DNA from: Mucilaginibacter pankratovii
Lineage (GTDB): Bacteria; Bacteroidota; Bacteroidia; Sphingobacteriales; Sphingobacteriaceae
Length of the DNA: 64,000 bases
Assembly: GCF_014773265.1 (NCBI RefSeq)
Contig: NZ_JACWMY010000012.1
Span: forward strand, 124,001 to 188,000
Direction: 5' to 3'
This document shows positions 51,496 through 61,042 of this stretch, one piece after another. Every line of letters begins with the position of its first letter. Within the stretch, counting starts at the first letter, position 1. Both the position numbers and the translations under genes were made by a program. The notes under the pieces were generated by a model. It was not told the origin of the DNA. It saw nothing but the letters and a program-made list of their open reading frames with translations, and searched no databases.

Positions 51496-51528
51496 TTTGG
51501 GAATTGCCAATTTGTTTGCCTATCTTTA
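51496..51528 (+). promoter_or_regulatory. Promoter of the desaturase gene
   Basis: TTTG at 51496-51499, 21 bases, TATCTTTA at 51521-51528 (one mismatch to TANNTTTG). The start would be near 51533, with a leader of about 50 bases. Confidence 0.55.
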
Positions 51529-51581
51529 GTCCCAAACCTTAAAATTAGAAAACTAGATTATTAACAAATCATCCAATCCTA

Positions 51582-52655
51582 ATGGCATTTATACACGATG
51601 TATTAGAACAACCTTCCTACGGCTGGAAGGACGAAAATGGCAACCTTTCGAAACCTACTCCGGGCCAGATCTTCAAAGAATTTTTTTCGAGGCTTAACAT
51701 CTTCAAAACCAAAAAGAACTGGCTTTCTTTTATGAGCTGGATGATGGTTTTAACACTGTCGGTATTCCTGATGTTCTTTATATTTAAATACTTCTCCATT
51801 CAGTTGCTTATTGTCGCCGCTGTATACAGCATGGTAGTAATGGGTACCCATGGCACCATCTGGTATCACAGGTACTGCACCCACGGCGCGTATAAGTTTA
51901 AAAATAATTTCTGGCGCTTCTTTACACAAAATCTTACCCTGAAGATCATTCCTGAGGAGATCTATGCGATATCGCACCACGTGCACCATGCGTTATCAGA
52001 TCAGCCGGGCGATCCGTACAACGCGCAGGGCGGTTTCCTGTACTGCTTTTTGGCCGATGCAAATCATCAGCCCATCAACCGTAACATGAACGAGAAGGAG
52101 TATGCACGCTGTGTTACTTTAATGAAACATACCGGCGTATCGGTAAATACTTATGCGCAATACCAAAAATGGGGTTCTGTTGCCAATCCTTTTCACGCCG
52201 TAGTAGGTGTTATAGCCAACTGGGCGTTTTGGTTCACGATGTTTTATTTAATTGGTGGTGTAGCTTTAGGCTGCGCGATCTTCGGAGCCGCAGGCTTTTG
52301 GGCTGTAGGCGTACGTACGTTTAATTACGAAGGCCACGGCAAAGGCGAAGACAAACGTCGCGACGGCGTAGACCATAACCGCAAGGATATGTCTGTTAAC
52401 CAGCTATGGCCGGGCTACGTGGCCGGCGAATGGCACAACAACCACCACCTTTTCCCAAAAAGCGCCCGCTCGGGCTTTAAGCCGCACCAGGTTGATACTG
52501 CGTTCCTTTATATTAAATTCATGAGCCTGATAGGCGCAGTGAGCCAGTATAAAGATTCGAAAGAACAATTTTTAAAAGAATATGTAAGGCCTGCACTTAA
52601 AGCCGAGCCTGTTTATTGCCCAAAAACCGGCAAGCAGATATTCGCTACAGATTAA
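51582..52655 (+). CDS. Membrane fatty-acid (acyl-CoA) desaturase
   Basis: 357 residues, a di-iron membrane desaturase that inserts a double bond into an acyl chain using oxygen and electrons. The three histidine boxes are seen: HRYCTH (about 105), HHVHH (about 131) and HNNHH (about 283). Four hydrophobic segments surround them (WLSFMSWMMVLTLSVFLMFFIF, LLIVAAVYSMVVMGTHGTIWYH, and two at about 208-250). The C-terminal tail CPKTGKQIFATD is hydrophilic. Likely a delta-9-type enzyme for membrane fluidity. It has its own promoter and terminator. Confidence 0.93.
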   Translation: MAFIHDVLEQPSYGWKDENGNLSKPTPGQIFKEFFSRLNIFKTKKNWLSFMSWMMVLTLSVFLMFFIFKYFSIQLLIVAAVYSMVVMGTHGTIWYHRYCTHGAYKFKNNFWRFFTQNLTLKIIPEEIYAISHHVHHALSDQPGDPYNAQGGFLYCFLADANHQPINRNMNEKEYARCVTLMKHTGVSVNTYAQYQKWGSVANPFHAVVGVIANWAFWFTMFYLIGGVALGCAIFGAAGFWAVGVRTFNYEGHGKGEDKRRDGVDHNRKDMSVNQLWPGYVAGEWHNNHHLFPKSARSGFKPHQVDTAFLYIKFMSLIGAVSQYKDSKEQFLKEYVRPALKAEPVYCPKTGKQIFATD

Positions 52656-52706
52656 GTTTAACAAAACATGGTATTATTTTAACCATGTAACATAAAAAGT
52701 ACACAT

Positions 52707-52732
52707 AGGGGCGCTAAAACGCCCCTTTTTTA
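52707..52732 (+). terminator. Terminator of the desaturase gene
   Basis: AGGGGCG, loop CTAAAA, CGCCCCT, then TTTTTT. A clear intrinsic terminator 50 bases after the stop. Confidence 0.9.
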
Positions 52733-52813
52733 TTTAAAAGCAATTTTTAACCTGTGATTTTTACAAATGAATATATAACTTAGTAAACCAATTATAGCTA
52801 ACCTTTAAATCTG

Positions 52814-54352
52814 ATGTATAAGAAACTAACGCGTTTTTTTACCGTCGTGCTGGCAGCTATGCTGTTTGCCGGTAATGGTTACTCACAAACACAATCCACA
52901 GGTATTTTTGATGGCCACAGCGATGTTGGCCCGGTTAAAAACAAAGGCGACGTTAGATACGATGCTAAAGATCAGCAGTACGAGGTAAGCGGTGCAGGCA
53001 CCAATATCTGGGCCAATACCGATGAGTTCCATTTTGTGTGGAAAAAGGTAAAAGGCGATTTTATCCTCCGCACCAACGCGGCTTTTATAGGCAAAGGCAC
53101 CGAACTGCATCGCAAATGGGGCTTTATGGTGCGCAAATCCTTAGATGGTAATAGTGCCCATATAAACGCCGTTGTACATGGCGACGGGCTTACCTCGCTG
53201 CAATACCGCAAAACAACCGGCGCGGTTACCGAAGAACAAAAATCAACACAAACCTTCGCGGATGTAATTCAACTCGAACGCAGGGGCAATACCTTTACCA
53301 TGTCGGTTGCGCACAAAGGCGATGTATTTGGCCCGGAAGAAAAGCTGGACCTTGACCTGGGCGAAGAAGTGTACGTAGGTATCTTTGTTTGTTCGCACAA
53401 TGCGGATGTGGTGGAGAAAGCCGTGTTTAGCAACGTTCGCATTGTGAGCCCGGCACCGGCCGACCTGGTTCCGTATAAAAAATACCTTGGCAGCGCTATC
53501 GAACTGCTGGATATGAACAGCCAGAACAGCCGCGTGGTTTACCAATCGCCGAAATCTTTACAGGCGCCAAACTGGACTAACGACGGTAAATCCTTAATTT
53601 ACAACAGCGACGGAACCCTTTACAATTTTAATATTGCTAAAAGCACCCCGGTTGCTTTAAATACAGGAGCGGCCAAAAATAACAATAACGACCACGTAAT
53701 ATCCTTCGATGGAAAAATGCTTACCATCAGCAGCGGCGATGGCGGGCCATCTATTGGCTATACCGTACCCATAGCGGGCGGAGAGGCTAAGGCCGTTACC
53801 AAAAAAGGTGTTGGCGCAAGCTATATGCACGGCTGGTCGCCGGATGGTAAGTTCCTGGTATTTTGCGGTGAACGCGGAGGAGAGTACGATGTTTACCGCA
53901 TTCCGTCAAGCGGTGGCCCCGAAGAAAGATTGACTACCACAAAAGGCCTGGATGATGGACCGGAATACACGCCGGATGGCAAATACATCTACTTTAATTC
54001 GGTACGCAGTGGTTTGATGCAGGTTTGGCGCATGGATGCCGATGGTACCAATCAAACACAGATCACCAATGATGATTATAACAACTGGTTCCCGCATATT
54101 TCGCCCGATGGCAAGTGGATAGTATACATCACCTTCCTCAAAAGCGAAGTTGCCCCCGGCGACCACCCTTTTTACAAACACGTTTACATTCGCGTAATGC
54201 CTGCCGCGGGCGGCCCATCCAAAGTGGTGGCCTACTTATATGGCGGGCAGGGTACTATCAATACGCCATCATGGTCGCCGGATAGTAAGCATATTGCCTT
54301 TGTGAGCAATTCAGACCTGTTATTTCCTGTATTCCCAATAGCAAAAAATTAG
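52814..54352 (+). CDS. Exported LamG-like plus PD40 beta-propeller protein
   Basis: 512 residues with a signal peptide (MYKKLTRFFTVVLAAMLFAGNGYS). The N-terminal half (about 30-215) is a beta-sandwich of the DUF1349/LamG type: FDGHSDVGPVKNKGDVRYD ... FVWKKVKGDFILRTNAAF. The C-terminal half (about 250-505) is a TolB-like propeller with at least four PD40 blades: WSPDGKFLVFCGERGGEYDVYRI, YTPDGKYIYFNSVRSGLMQVWRMDADG, ISPDGKWIVYITF and WSPDSKHIAFVSN. It would bind or act on a polymer in the periplasm or at the cell surface. It starts the sugar-oxidation cluster, 19 bases before the next gene. Confidence 0.85.
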   Translation: MYKKLTRFFTVVLAAMLFAGNGYSQTQSTGIFDGHSDVGPVKNKGDVRYDAKDQQYEVSGAGTNIWANTDEFHFVWKKVKGDFILRTNAAFIGKGTELHRKWGFMVRKSLDGNSAHINAVVHGDGLTSLQYRKTTGAVTEEQKSTQTFADVIQLERRGNTFTMSVAHKGDVFGPEEKLDLDLGEEVYVGIFVCSHNADVVEKAVFSNVRIVSPAPADLVPYKKYLGSAIELLDMNSQNSRVVYQSPKSLQAPNWTNDGKSLIYNSDGTLYNFNIAKSTPVALNTGAAKNNNNDHVISFDGKMLTISSGDGGPSIGYTVPIAGGEAKAVTKKGVGASYMHGWSPDGKFLVFCGERGGEYDVYRIPSSGGPEERLTTTKGLDDGPEYTPDGKYIYFNSVRSGLMQVWRMDADGTNQTQITNDDYNNWFPHISPDGKWIVYITFLKSEVAPGDHPFYKHVYIRVMPAAGGPSKVVAYLYGGQGTINTPSWSPDSKHIAFVSNSDLLFPVFPIAKN

Positions 54353-54371
54353 CAACTAAAATCTCAAAATA

Positions 54372-55289
54372 ATGAATTCATCCCGCAGAAGTTTCTTAAA
54401 AAACAGCGCCATGGCCGTAACTGCCGCGGCTTTATTGCCTGATAACCTGTTAGCCGCGCCGAAAAAGATCCAGCGTGTAGGCTTGCAGCTGTACTCGGTA
54501 CGCGACGCCATGAAGGTAGACCCTGCCGGGGTTTTAAAAAAACTGGCTGATATGGGTTATGTATATGTAGAACATGCTGACTATAGAAACCGCAAATTTT
54601 ACGGCTACACCGCCAAGGAATTTAGAAAAGTACTGGACGACCTTAGCCTGGTAATGCCAAGCGGCCACACCGTAATGACCACCCAGCACTGGGACGCTGC
54701 CAAAAATGACTTTACTGATGCCTGGAAATGGACCGTAGAAGATGCTGCCGTTTTAGGCCAGAAATATGTGATAAGCCCGTGGATGGATACCGCCGTGCGT
54801 ACCGATAAAAGCGCCCTTGACCGTACTATGGAGCAATTCAACAAAAGTGGCGAGTTGTGCCAGAAATTGGGGATGAAGTTTGGCTATCACAACCACGATT
54901 TTGAATTTACCACAATGGTAGGGGATATGCGCCTGTTCGATTACATTATGCAGCATACAGATCAGGCCCTGGTTGCCCAGCAATTGGATATTGGTAACAT
55001 GTATGGCCGCGAAAATGATGCTATCTCCATCATCAAAAAATATCCTGGCCGTTTTGAATCGATGCACGTAAAAGACGAAATAAAAAGCGCCGAGCACCCT
55101 AACGAAGGCACCGGCTACGAAAGCTGCGTGCTTGGCCTCGGTGTATTACCGGTTAAAGAAGTGCTGAAAGAAGCTAAAAAAATAGGTGGCACGTCGTTAC
55201 TCATCATCGAACAGGAGTCGTACCAGGGTGTAGATCCGCTCGACTCTGTAAAAATTGATTTACAAACCATGAAAAAATGGGGTTATTAA
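54372..55289 (+). CDS. Tat-exported sugar phosphate isomerase/epimerase-like TIM barrel
   Basis: 305 residues. The N-terminus NSSRRSFLKNSAMAVTAAALL is a canonical Tat signal (S-R-R-x-F-L-K). The rest is an AP-endonuclease-2 (xylose isomerase-like) TIM barrel: RVGLQLYSVRDAMKVDPAGVLKKLADMGYVYVEHADY, FGYHNHDFEF with candidate metal ligands, QLDIGNMYG, and MHVKDE. Such proteins isomerise or epimerise sugars or keto-sugars, or cleave 3-keto-glycosides. In this cluster it may act in the periplasm on the oxidised sugars. It is 19 bases behind the propeller gene and shares its transcript. Confidence 0.88.
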   Translation: MNSSRRSFLKNSAMAVTAAALLPDNLLAAPKKIQRVGLQLYSVRDAMKVDPAGVLKKLADMGYVYVEHADYRNRKFYGYTAKEFRKVLDDLSLVMPSGHTVMTTQHWDAAKNDFTDAWKWTVEDAAVLGQKYVISPWMDTAVRTDKSALDRTMEQFNKSGELCQKLGMKFGYHNHDFEFTTMVGDMRLFDYIMQHTDQALVAQQLDIGNMYGRENDAISIIKKYPGRFESMHVKDEIKSAEHPNEGTGYESCVLGLGVLPVKEVLKEAKKIGGTSLLIIEQESYQGVDPLDSVKIDLQTMKKWGY

Positions 55290-55323
55290 TGCTTTAAAGC
55301 ATACCTTTCAGCTTCGTTAACTA

Positions 55324-55359
55324 ATAGCGGGATATTGTTTGAGCACAATATCCCGTTAT
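55324..55359 (+). terminator. Hairpin after the Tat TIM-barrel gene
   Basis: A 15-bp stem (55324-55338 with 55345-55359, one G-U pair) around a 6-base loop. No clear U-tract follows, so termination may be partial. Confidence 0.5.
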
Positions 55360-55399
55360 GTATGCATAAACTAAATCATTCAGAACTTTGAACTATCAA

Positions 55400-55960
55400 A
55401 TGAACAGGCGGATAGCGATCCGTAACATGGCTTTGATCCTGGGCAGTGCGGCTGTTTTGCCATCCTGCCTTAACGATAATAAAGGAAAATCTGTTATTGA
55501 GCTAAAGCACCTTAAGCTTGATGCCGAACAGGAAACCCTGGTAAACGACCTTACCGAAACCATTCTCCCCAAAACTAATACCCCCGGCGCCAAAGATCTT
55601 GGCATCAATCTCTTCGTTTTTAAAATGATAGACGACTGCTACGATGAAAAAGGGCAGGGTGATTTTATGGCCGGCTTAAAGGAATTTAGCGAGGCTGTTG
55701 ATAAAAAACATGGAAAATCTTTCAGCGAACTTACCGCAGCAGAGCGCACCGCTTTTGTGAACGATATAGAAAAACAAAGTAAAGACCCTAACAATAAAGA
55801 TAAGGACAGCAAAGCCTTTGGCTTTTATTGGACGGTAAAGGGGCAAACGGTATTTGGGTATACCACCTCTAAATACTTCATGACCGAGAAAATAGTTTAT
55901 GAATTGGTGCCGGGCAGGTATAATGCTATGTTCCCGGTTAAAAAGAAGGCTACAGCATAA
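55400..55960 (+). CDS. Gluconate 2-dehydrogenase subunit 3-like small subunit, copy 1
   Basis: 186 residues from the ATG at 55400. The N-terminus MNRRIAIRNMALILGSAAVLPSC has a twin arginine and a lipobox-like LPSC, so it is probably Tat-exported and lipid-anchored. The family pattern is LVNDLTETILPKTNTPGAKDLGINLFVFKMIDDCYDE and FGYTTSKYFM. In FAD-dependent sugar dehydrogenases this subunit carries the signal peptide for the whole complex. Its stop overlaps the start of the GMC gene by one base (TAATG), matching a stoichiometric pair. A TTG start at 55388 is less likely. Confidence 0.9.
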   Translation: MNRRIAIRNMALILGSAAVLPSCLNDNKGKSVIELKHLKLDAEQETLVNDLTETILPKTNTPGAKDLGINLFVFKMIDDCYDEKGQGDFMAGLKEFSEAVDKKHGKSFSELTAAERTAFVNDIEKQSKDPNNKDKDSKAFGFYWTVKGQTVFGYTTSKYFMTEKIVYELVPGRYNAMFPVKKKATA

Positions 55961-57669
55961 TGGCTAATTTAAATATAGATAGTGTTAAAGACCGTACGTT
56001 TGATGCCATTGTAATAGGCTCGGGCATGAGCGGGGGCTGGGCAGCCAAAGAACTGGGTGATAAAGGCCTTAAAACTTTGGTATTGGAGCGCGGCCGCGAT
56101 GTAAAACACAATAAAGATTACCCCACCACCAATATGTACCCCTGGGAGTTTGCGCACCATGGCCAGGTAACTGCCGAAATTCGCGAAGCAAACCCTATTG
56201 TAAATCGCTGCTACGCCTTTGGCGAGGATGCCATGCACTTTTTTGTGAAGGATAAGGAGCACCCTTACGTACAGGAAAAACCGTTCGATTGGATCCGCGG
56301 ATACCAGGTTGGCGGTAAATCGCTGCTGTGGGCAAGGCAAACGCAGCGCTGGAGCGATTTTGATTTTGATGGCCCTGCACGCGATGGTTTCGCGGTAGAT
56401 TGGCCCATCCGGTATAAAGATATTGCCCCATGGTACAGCCATGTAGAAAAATTCGCGGGTATCTCCGGCAACCTGGATGGCATAGCGGAGCTGCCCGATG
56501 GCGAGTTTTTACCCGCCTTCCCGTTAAATGCGGTGGAGCAGCGCTTTAGCAAACACGTAAAACAGCATTATCAAAACAGGCACGTCATCAGCGCGCGTTG
56601 CGCTCACTTGTCAAAACCCAACCAGATCCATTTTGATCAGGGAAGGGTGCAGTGCCAAAAACGTACCCTTTGCCAGCGTGGCTGCCCGTTCGGCGGTTAC
56701 TTTAGCGCCAATTCATCTACTATTCCGTGGGCGCTAAGATCAGGCCATGTAACCTTAAGGCCGTTCTCGGTGGTAGAGTCTATTATGTACGATGAAAAAC
56801 TGGGCAAGGCAACCGGCGTGCGTGTTATCGATACCAATACCAAAGAAGCTATAGAATATTATGCCGATGTGATCTTCCTCAACGCGGCAGCATTAAATAG
56901 TAACCTGGTGTTACTAAACTCCACCTCGAACCGTTTCCCTGATGGGTTGGGCAACGATAGCGGTACACTGGGTAAATACGTGGCCTTCCACAATTATTCG
57001 GCACATATAAATGCCGAGTGGGATGGTGATAAAGAATGGACAACCGATGGCCGTAACCCGGCAGGCGGCGGCTACATCCCGCGTTTCCGCAACGTTTACA
57101 AACAGGAAACTGACTTTTTACGCGGCTACGCGGCAGGCTTTAGCGCCTATCGCTACCGCGAAACCAGCAGCGACGGCGTTGGCGAGGATCTGAAAAAGAA
57201 TTTAGTAAACGATACCCTCAGCGGCTGGAAGGTGGGCTCGCATATGATGGGCGAAACCATCCCGAAGGAAAGCAATTATGTAGCTTTGGATAAGAGTCAG
57301 AAAGACCAATGGGGGATCCCGCTGCTGAAGATCTCGGTTGACTATGACGACAACGACGCCAAAATGAAGAAGGATTACGTGGAGCAGATGACAGAAATGT
57401 TCACCTCCGCCGGATTCACAAACATTAAGGCATCAACAGATAACCGGGCACCGGGCCTGGATATCCACGAAATGGGTGGCGTGCGCATGGGTAACGATCC
57501 AAAAACATCGATGCTTGATAAATGGCACCGCCTGCACGCCTGCCAAAATGTATACGTAACCGATGGCGCCAGCATGACCTCAACGTCATGCCAAAATCCA
57601 TCGTTAACCTACATGGCCTTTGCGGCACGTGCGGTAGACCATGCGGTGAGTGAATCTAAAAAAGGTTAG
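55960..57669 (+). CDS. GMC-family FAD-dependent sugar dehydrogenase, copy 1
   Basis: 569 residues without a signal peptide of its own. The FAD motif is DAIVIGSGMSGGWAAKEL at about 15-32, and the GMC substrate side has GGKSLLWARQTQRW and the C-terminal HEMGGVRMG and NPSLTYMAFAARA. Cysteines 232, 238 and 242 (VQCQKRTLCQRGCPFG) have the C-x5-C-x3-C spacing that in bacterial FAD-glucose dehydrogenases holds a 3Fe-4S cluster. It is coupled to the small subunit and probably exported with it through Tat. The substrate may be glucose, a glycoside or a polyol. Confidence 0.92.
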   Translation: MANLNIDSVKDRTFDAIVIGSGMSGGWAAKELGDKGLKTLVLERGRDVKHNKDYPTTNMYPWEFAHHGQVTAEIREANPIVNRCYAFGEDAMHFFVKDKEHPYVQEKPFDWIRGYQVGGKSLLWARQTQRWSDFDFDGPARDGFAVDWPIRYKDIAPWYSHVEKFAGISGNLDGIAELPDGEFLPAFPLNAVEQRFSKHVKQHYQNRHVISARCAHLSKPNQIHFDQGRVQCQKRTLCQRGCPFGGYFSANSSTIPWALRSGHVTLRPFSVVESIMYDEKLGKATGVRVIDTNTKEAIEYYADVIFLNAAALNSNLVLLNSTSNRFPDGLGNDSGTLGKYVAFHNYSAHINAEWDGDKEWTTDGRNPAGGGYIPRFRNVYKQETDFLRGYAAGFSAYRYRETSSDGVGEDLKKNLVNDTLSGWKVGSHMMGETIPKESNYVALDKSQKDQWGIPLLKISVDYDDNDAKMKKDYVEQMTEMFTSAGFTNIKASTDNRAPGLDIHEMGGVRMGNDPKTSMLDKWHRLHACQNVYVTDGASMTSTSCQNPSLTYMAFAARAVDHAVSESKKG

Positions 57670-57763
57670 CAGTTTGCGGTGGGCAGTTTGCAGCGGAATG
57701 AAGGTTTTAACCGTTCAGTATAAACCGCCAATTGCGAACCATAAAAAGAACTGCAAACTGGAG
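57669..57763. repeat. CAGTTTGC word palindrome after the first GMC gene
   Basis: AGCAGTTTGCGGTGGGCAGTTTGC on the left and AACTGCAAACTGG on the right, with AACCGTTC...GAACC between. It supplies the last G of the GMC stop codon. Same family as 5902 and 9632. Confidence 0.7.
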
Positions 57764-57868
57764 ATTGTGTATAAAAAACACAATGAAAAAATATTTGAAA
57801 AATAATTATTATGCCTACATTAGGCGAGGTAACCAATACTAAACAAATTTATTTAACGCAGTAATATT

Positions 57869-59548
57869 ATGTCTACAAACACTTATGACGCTATAGTCAT
57901 TGGTTCAGGGATATCTGGCGGCTGGGCTGCAAAGGAACTGAGCGAGAAGGGATTAAAAACCATCATGTTAGAGCGCGGTAGAAATATCGAGCACATTAAA
58001 GATTATGTGAACGCCAACAAAGGGCCCTGGGAGTTCCCGCATCGTGGTGGCCGTACCCAAAAAATGATAGAGGATTACCCGGTTTTAAAGCGGGATTATC
58101 CTCTGAATGAAACAAACTTAGATTACTGGGTTGACGAAAAAGAAAGTCCGTATACCGAAATTAAACGTTTCGACTGGTTCCGTGGGTACCATGTGGGTGG
58201 CCGCTCGCTCATGTGGGGCCGTCAATCGTACCGCTGGCACGAAACCGATTTTGAAGCAAATGCTAAAGATGGCGTTGGTGTAGACTGGCCTATCCGTTAT
58301 AAAGACCTGGAGAAATGGTATAGCTATGCAGAGAAATTTGCAGGTATATCTGGTAACCGCGATGGCGTACCCATCCTTCCGGATGGCGATTTTATGCCGC
58401 CAATGGATATGAACGTTGTAGAAAAGGATGTTCAGAAACGTTTTAAAGATTTTTATAAAGATTCTCGCCACTTTGTTATTGGCCGTACAGCTAATATTAC
58501 TGTGCCGCATAACAACCGTACCAACTGCCAGTACCGCAATAAATGCTGGTTAGGTTGTCCGTTTGGCGCGTATTTCAGCACCCAGTCGGCCACATTGCCG
58601 GCAGCTATGGCAACCGGTAACTTAACCGTTCGCCCATGGTCTATCGTAACCCGTATCCTTTACGATAAGGATACCAAGAAAGCAAAAGGCGTAGAGATAA
58701 TCGATGCCGAAACCAACAAAACTTACGAATTCTACGCAAAAATTGTATTTGTTAATGCATCAGCATTAAACAGTGCCTGGGTGTTAATGAATTCGGCAAC
58801 GGATGTATGGGAAGGCGGCTTAGGCAGCAGCAGCGGCGAGCTTGGCCACAACGTAATGGATCACCACTTAGGTGTTGGTGCAGGCGGCAGGATAGAAGGC
58901 TTTGAAGATAAATACTACTTTGGCCGCAGGGCAAATGGTATCTATATACCACGTTACCGCAATTTAAATGGCGAAAAACGCGATTATATTCGTGGCTTTG
59001 GTTACCAGGGTGGCGGCAGCCGCAGCAACTGGAGTCGCGACATCGCCGAAATGAACATTGGCGGAGCGTTTAAAGATGCCTTATCAGAACCGGGTAACTG
59101 GAGTTTTGGTATGGGCGGCTTCGGCGAAACCCTGCCATATCACGAGAATAAGATCACATTGGATAAAACCAGGAAAGATAAATGGGGCCTTCCGATCTTA
59201 GCATTCGACGTTGAGGTAAAAGACAACGAGAAGAAAATGCGTGTAGACATGATGAACGATGCGGTAGAAATGCTGACCAACGCAGGTGTAAAAGACGTAA
59301 AAGGCTACACTACCGACGGTGTACTTGGTCGTGGTATCCACGAGATGGGCACCGCACGTATGGGGCGCGATCCGAAAACATCGGTATTGAACGAGTGGAA
59401 CCAGGTTTGGGATGCCAAAAACGTATTTGTTACGGATGGTGCAGCCATGACCTCGGCCGCTTGCCAAAACCCTTCGCTTACGTATATGGCGCTTACTGCA
59501 CGTGCAGCAAACTACGCGGTAGATCAACTGAAAAAAGGCACTCTTTAA
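57869..59548 (+). CDS. GMC-family FAD-dependent sugar dehydrogenase, copy 2
   Basis: 559 residues, paralogous to the gene at 55960. The FAD motif is DAIVIGSGISGGWAAKELSEKGLKT; the cysteines are C220, C226 and C230 (NCQYRNKCWLGCPFGAYFS), again C-x5-C-x3-C; the C-terminus has HEMGTARMG and NPSLTYMALTARA. No signal peptide. It has its own leader of about 100 bases behind the repeat, followed at 18 bases by the Gfo/Idh/MocA gene, and its likely small subunit is two genes downstream (61043). Confidence 0.92.
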   Translation: MSTNTYDAIVIGSGISGGWAAKELSEKGLKTIMLERGRNIEHIKDYVNANKGPWEFPHRGGRTQKMIEDYPVLKRDYPLNETNLDYWVDEKESPYTEIKRFDWFRGYHVGGRSLMWGRQSYRWHETDFEANAKDGVGVDWPIRYKDLEKWYSYAEKFAGISGNRDGVPILPDGDFMPPMDMNVVEKDVQKRFKDFYKDSRHFVIGRTANITVPHNNRTNCQYRNKCWLGCPFGAYFSTQSATLPAAMATGNLTVRPWSIVTRILYDKDTKKAKGVEIIDAETNKTYEFYAKIVFVNASALNSAWVLMNSATDVWEGGLGSSSGELGHNVMDHHLGVGAGGRIEGFEDKYYFGRRANGIYIPRYRNLNGEKRDYIRGFGYQGGGSRSNWSRDIAEMNIGGAFKDALSEPGNWSFGMGGFGETLPYHENKITLDKTRKDKWGLPILAFDVEVKDNEKKMRVDMMNDAVEMLTNAGVKDVKGYTTDGVLGRGIHEMGTARMGRDPKTSVLNEWNQVWDAKNVFVTDGAAMTSAACQNPSLTYMALTARAANYAVDQLKKGTL

Positions 59549-59565
59549 TCAATAAAGCTATCAAA

Positions 59566-60996
59566 ATGACTGAGAAGAAAGAAGAAACCCCCGCTGCCGG
59601 AGCATCCAGGCGGGATTTTATCAAGAATACCTCCCTGGCGGCAGCCGGTTTCATGATCGTTCCCCGCTTTGTTTTGGGCGGTAAAGGTTATACCGCGCCA
59701 AGTGATATGCTGAATGTTGCAGGCGTAGGTGCAGGCGGTAAAGGCGAAAGTGATATTGCCAACTTTGCCAAAAGCGGTAAAGCAAACATAGCTTACCTCT
59801 GCGATGTAGACGACCGCCGCGCGGCAAACTCTGTAAAGAAGTTCCCGAAAGCAAAATATTATAAAGACTGGCGCGAGATGCTGGATAAGGAAGCAAAAAA
59901 TATCGATGCGGTGTCTGTTTCCACGCCAGATCATAACCACGCCATTGTAGCCCTTGGCGCCATGCAATTGGGCAAACACGTTTACGTGCAAAAACCTTTA
60001 ACACATGATATTTGGGAAGCACGCGAGCTTACCGCCGCTGCAAAAAAATATAAGGTAGTTACCCAAATGGGCAACCAGGGTGCATCAAACGATGGAACCC
60101 GCCAGTTGGCCGAATGGTATAACGCGGGCCTCATAGGCGATGTGCATACCGTTTACGCCTGGACAAACCGCCCGGTATGGCCGCAGGGCATCCAATGGCC
60201 GGCCGGCAAGGCCGAAGTGCCGAAAGAGCTTGACTGGAATCTGTGGCTGGGTACAGCGCCTTATAAAGACTATGTAGATAAACTGGTGCCGTTTAACTGG
60301 CGCGGATGGTGGGATTACGGTACCGGCGCCCTGGGCGATATGGGCTGCCACCTGGTAGAAGCGCCTTTCCGTGTACTTGGTTTAGAGTATGTAAAAGATG
60401 TACAGGCCAGCGTAGGTACTGTTTATGTGGATGAGTTTAAACGTGGCCGTTTCCCTGAGAGCTGCCCGCCATCGAGCCACATTACCTTAACTTTCCCTAA
60501 AACAAAGAAAACCAAAGGCGATGTAACCGTACACTGGATGGATGGCGGTATCCAACCCGAACGCCCTGAAGAGCTTGGCCCGGATGAAAAATTCGGCGAC
60601 GATGGCAACGGGACATTATTCATCGGTACAAAAGGTAAAATGATTGCCAGCACCTATAGTTCAAATCCGCTGTTGCTGCCAACATCGCGCACAAAAGAGG
60701 TTGACGTAAAACAAACCTACGCCCGTGTAGAAGGGCAGTCGGAAGGCCACTACAAACAATGGGTAGAAGCTTGTTTGGCAGGTTACGGTAAAATGGAAGT
60801 AAGTTCTCCGTTTGAAACCGCCGGCCCGCTTACCGAAGCATTACTGATGGCAAACCTCGCTGTTCGCGGGCACGATATTGTGCCTAAGGGCCGCCCGGAA
60901 AGCATAAAACTGCTTTGGGATAACAACGCTATGAAGGTTACCAACTTTGATGAGGTTAACCAGTTTGTAAAACGCGAATACCGTAAAGGCTGGTAG
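59566..60996 (+). CDS. Tat-exported Gfo/Idh/MocA oxidoreductase
   Basis: 476 residues from the ATG at 59566. The N-terminus ASRRDFIKNTSLAAAGFMIVP is a Tat signal, then the Rossmann region LNVAGVGAGGKGESDIANFAKSG and the EKP-like dinucleotide motif as VYVQKPLTHD. The C-terminal domain is the Gfo/Idh/MocA alpha/beta sheet with MGCHLVEAPFRVLGL. Periplasmic Tat-exported members keep their NAD(P) bound, as in glucose-fructose oxidoreductase. A longer frame to 59395 overlaps the GMC gene and is spurious. Confidence 0.92.
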   Translation: MTEKKEETPAAGASRRDFIKNTSLAAAGFMIVPRFVLGGKGYTAPSDMLNVAGVGAGGKGESDIANFAKSGKANIAYLCDVDDRRAANSVKKFPKAKYYKDWREMLDKEAKNIDAVSVSTPDHNHAIVALGAMQLGKHVYVQKPLTHDIWEARELTAAAKKYKVVTQMGNQGASNDGTRQLAEWYNAGLIGDVHTVYAWTNRPVWPQGIQWPAGKAEVPKELDWNLWLGTAPYKDYVDKLVPFNWRGWWDYGTGALGDMGCHLVEAPFRVLGLEYVKDVQASVGTVYVDEFKRGRFPESCPPSSHITLTFPKTKKTKGDVTVHWMDGGIQPERPEELGPDEKFGDDGNGTLFIGTKGKMIASTYSSNPLLLPTSRTKEVDVKQTYARVEGQSEGHYKQWVEACLAGYGKMEVSSPFETAGPLTEALLMANLAVRGHDIVPKGRPESIKLLWDNNAMKVTNFDEVNQFVKREYRKGW

Positions 60997-61042
60997 TCAG
61001 TCGCACTAAATCAATAATCATTAATTCAAAATATTAAACAAA

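Noticed and set aside
59395-59565. N-terminal extension of the Tat Gfo/Idh/MocA gene
   Set aside because: It overlaps the end of the GMC gene in another frame; the Tat signal begins just after the ATG at 59566.
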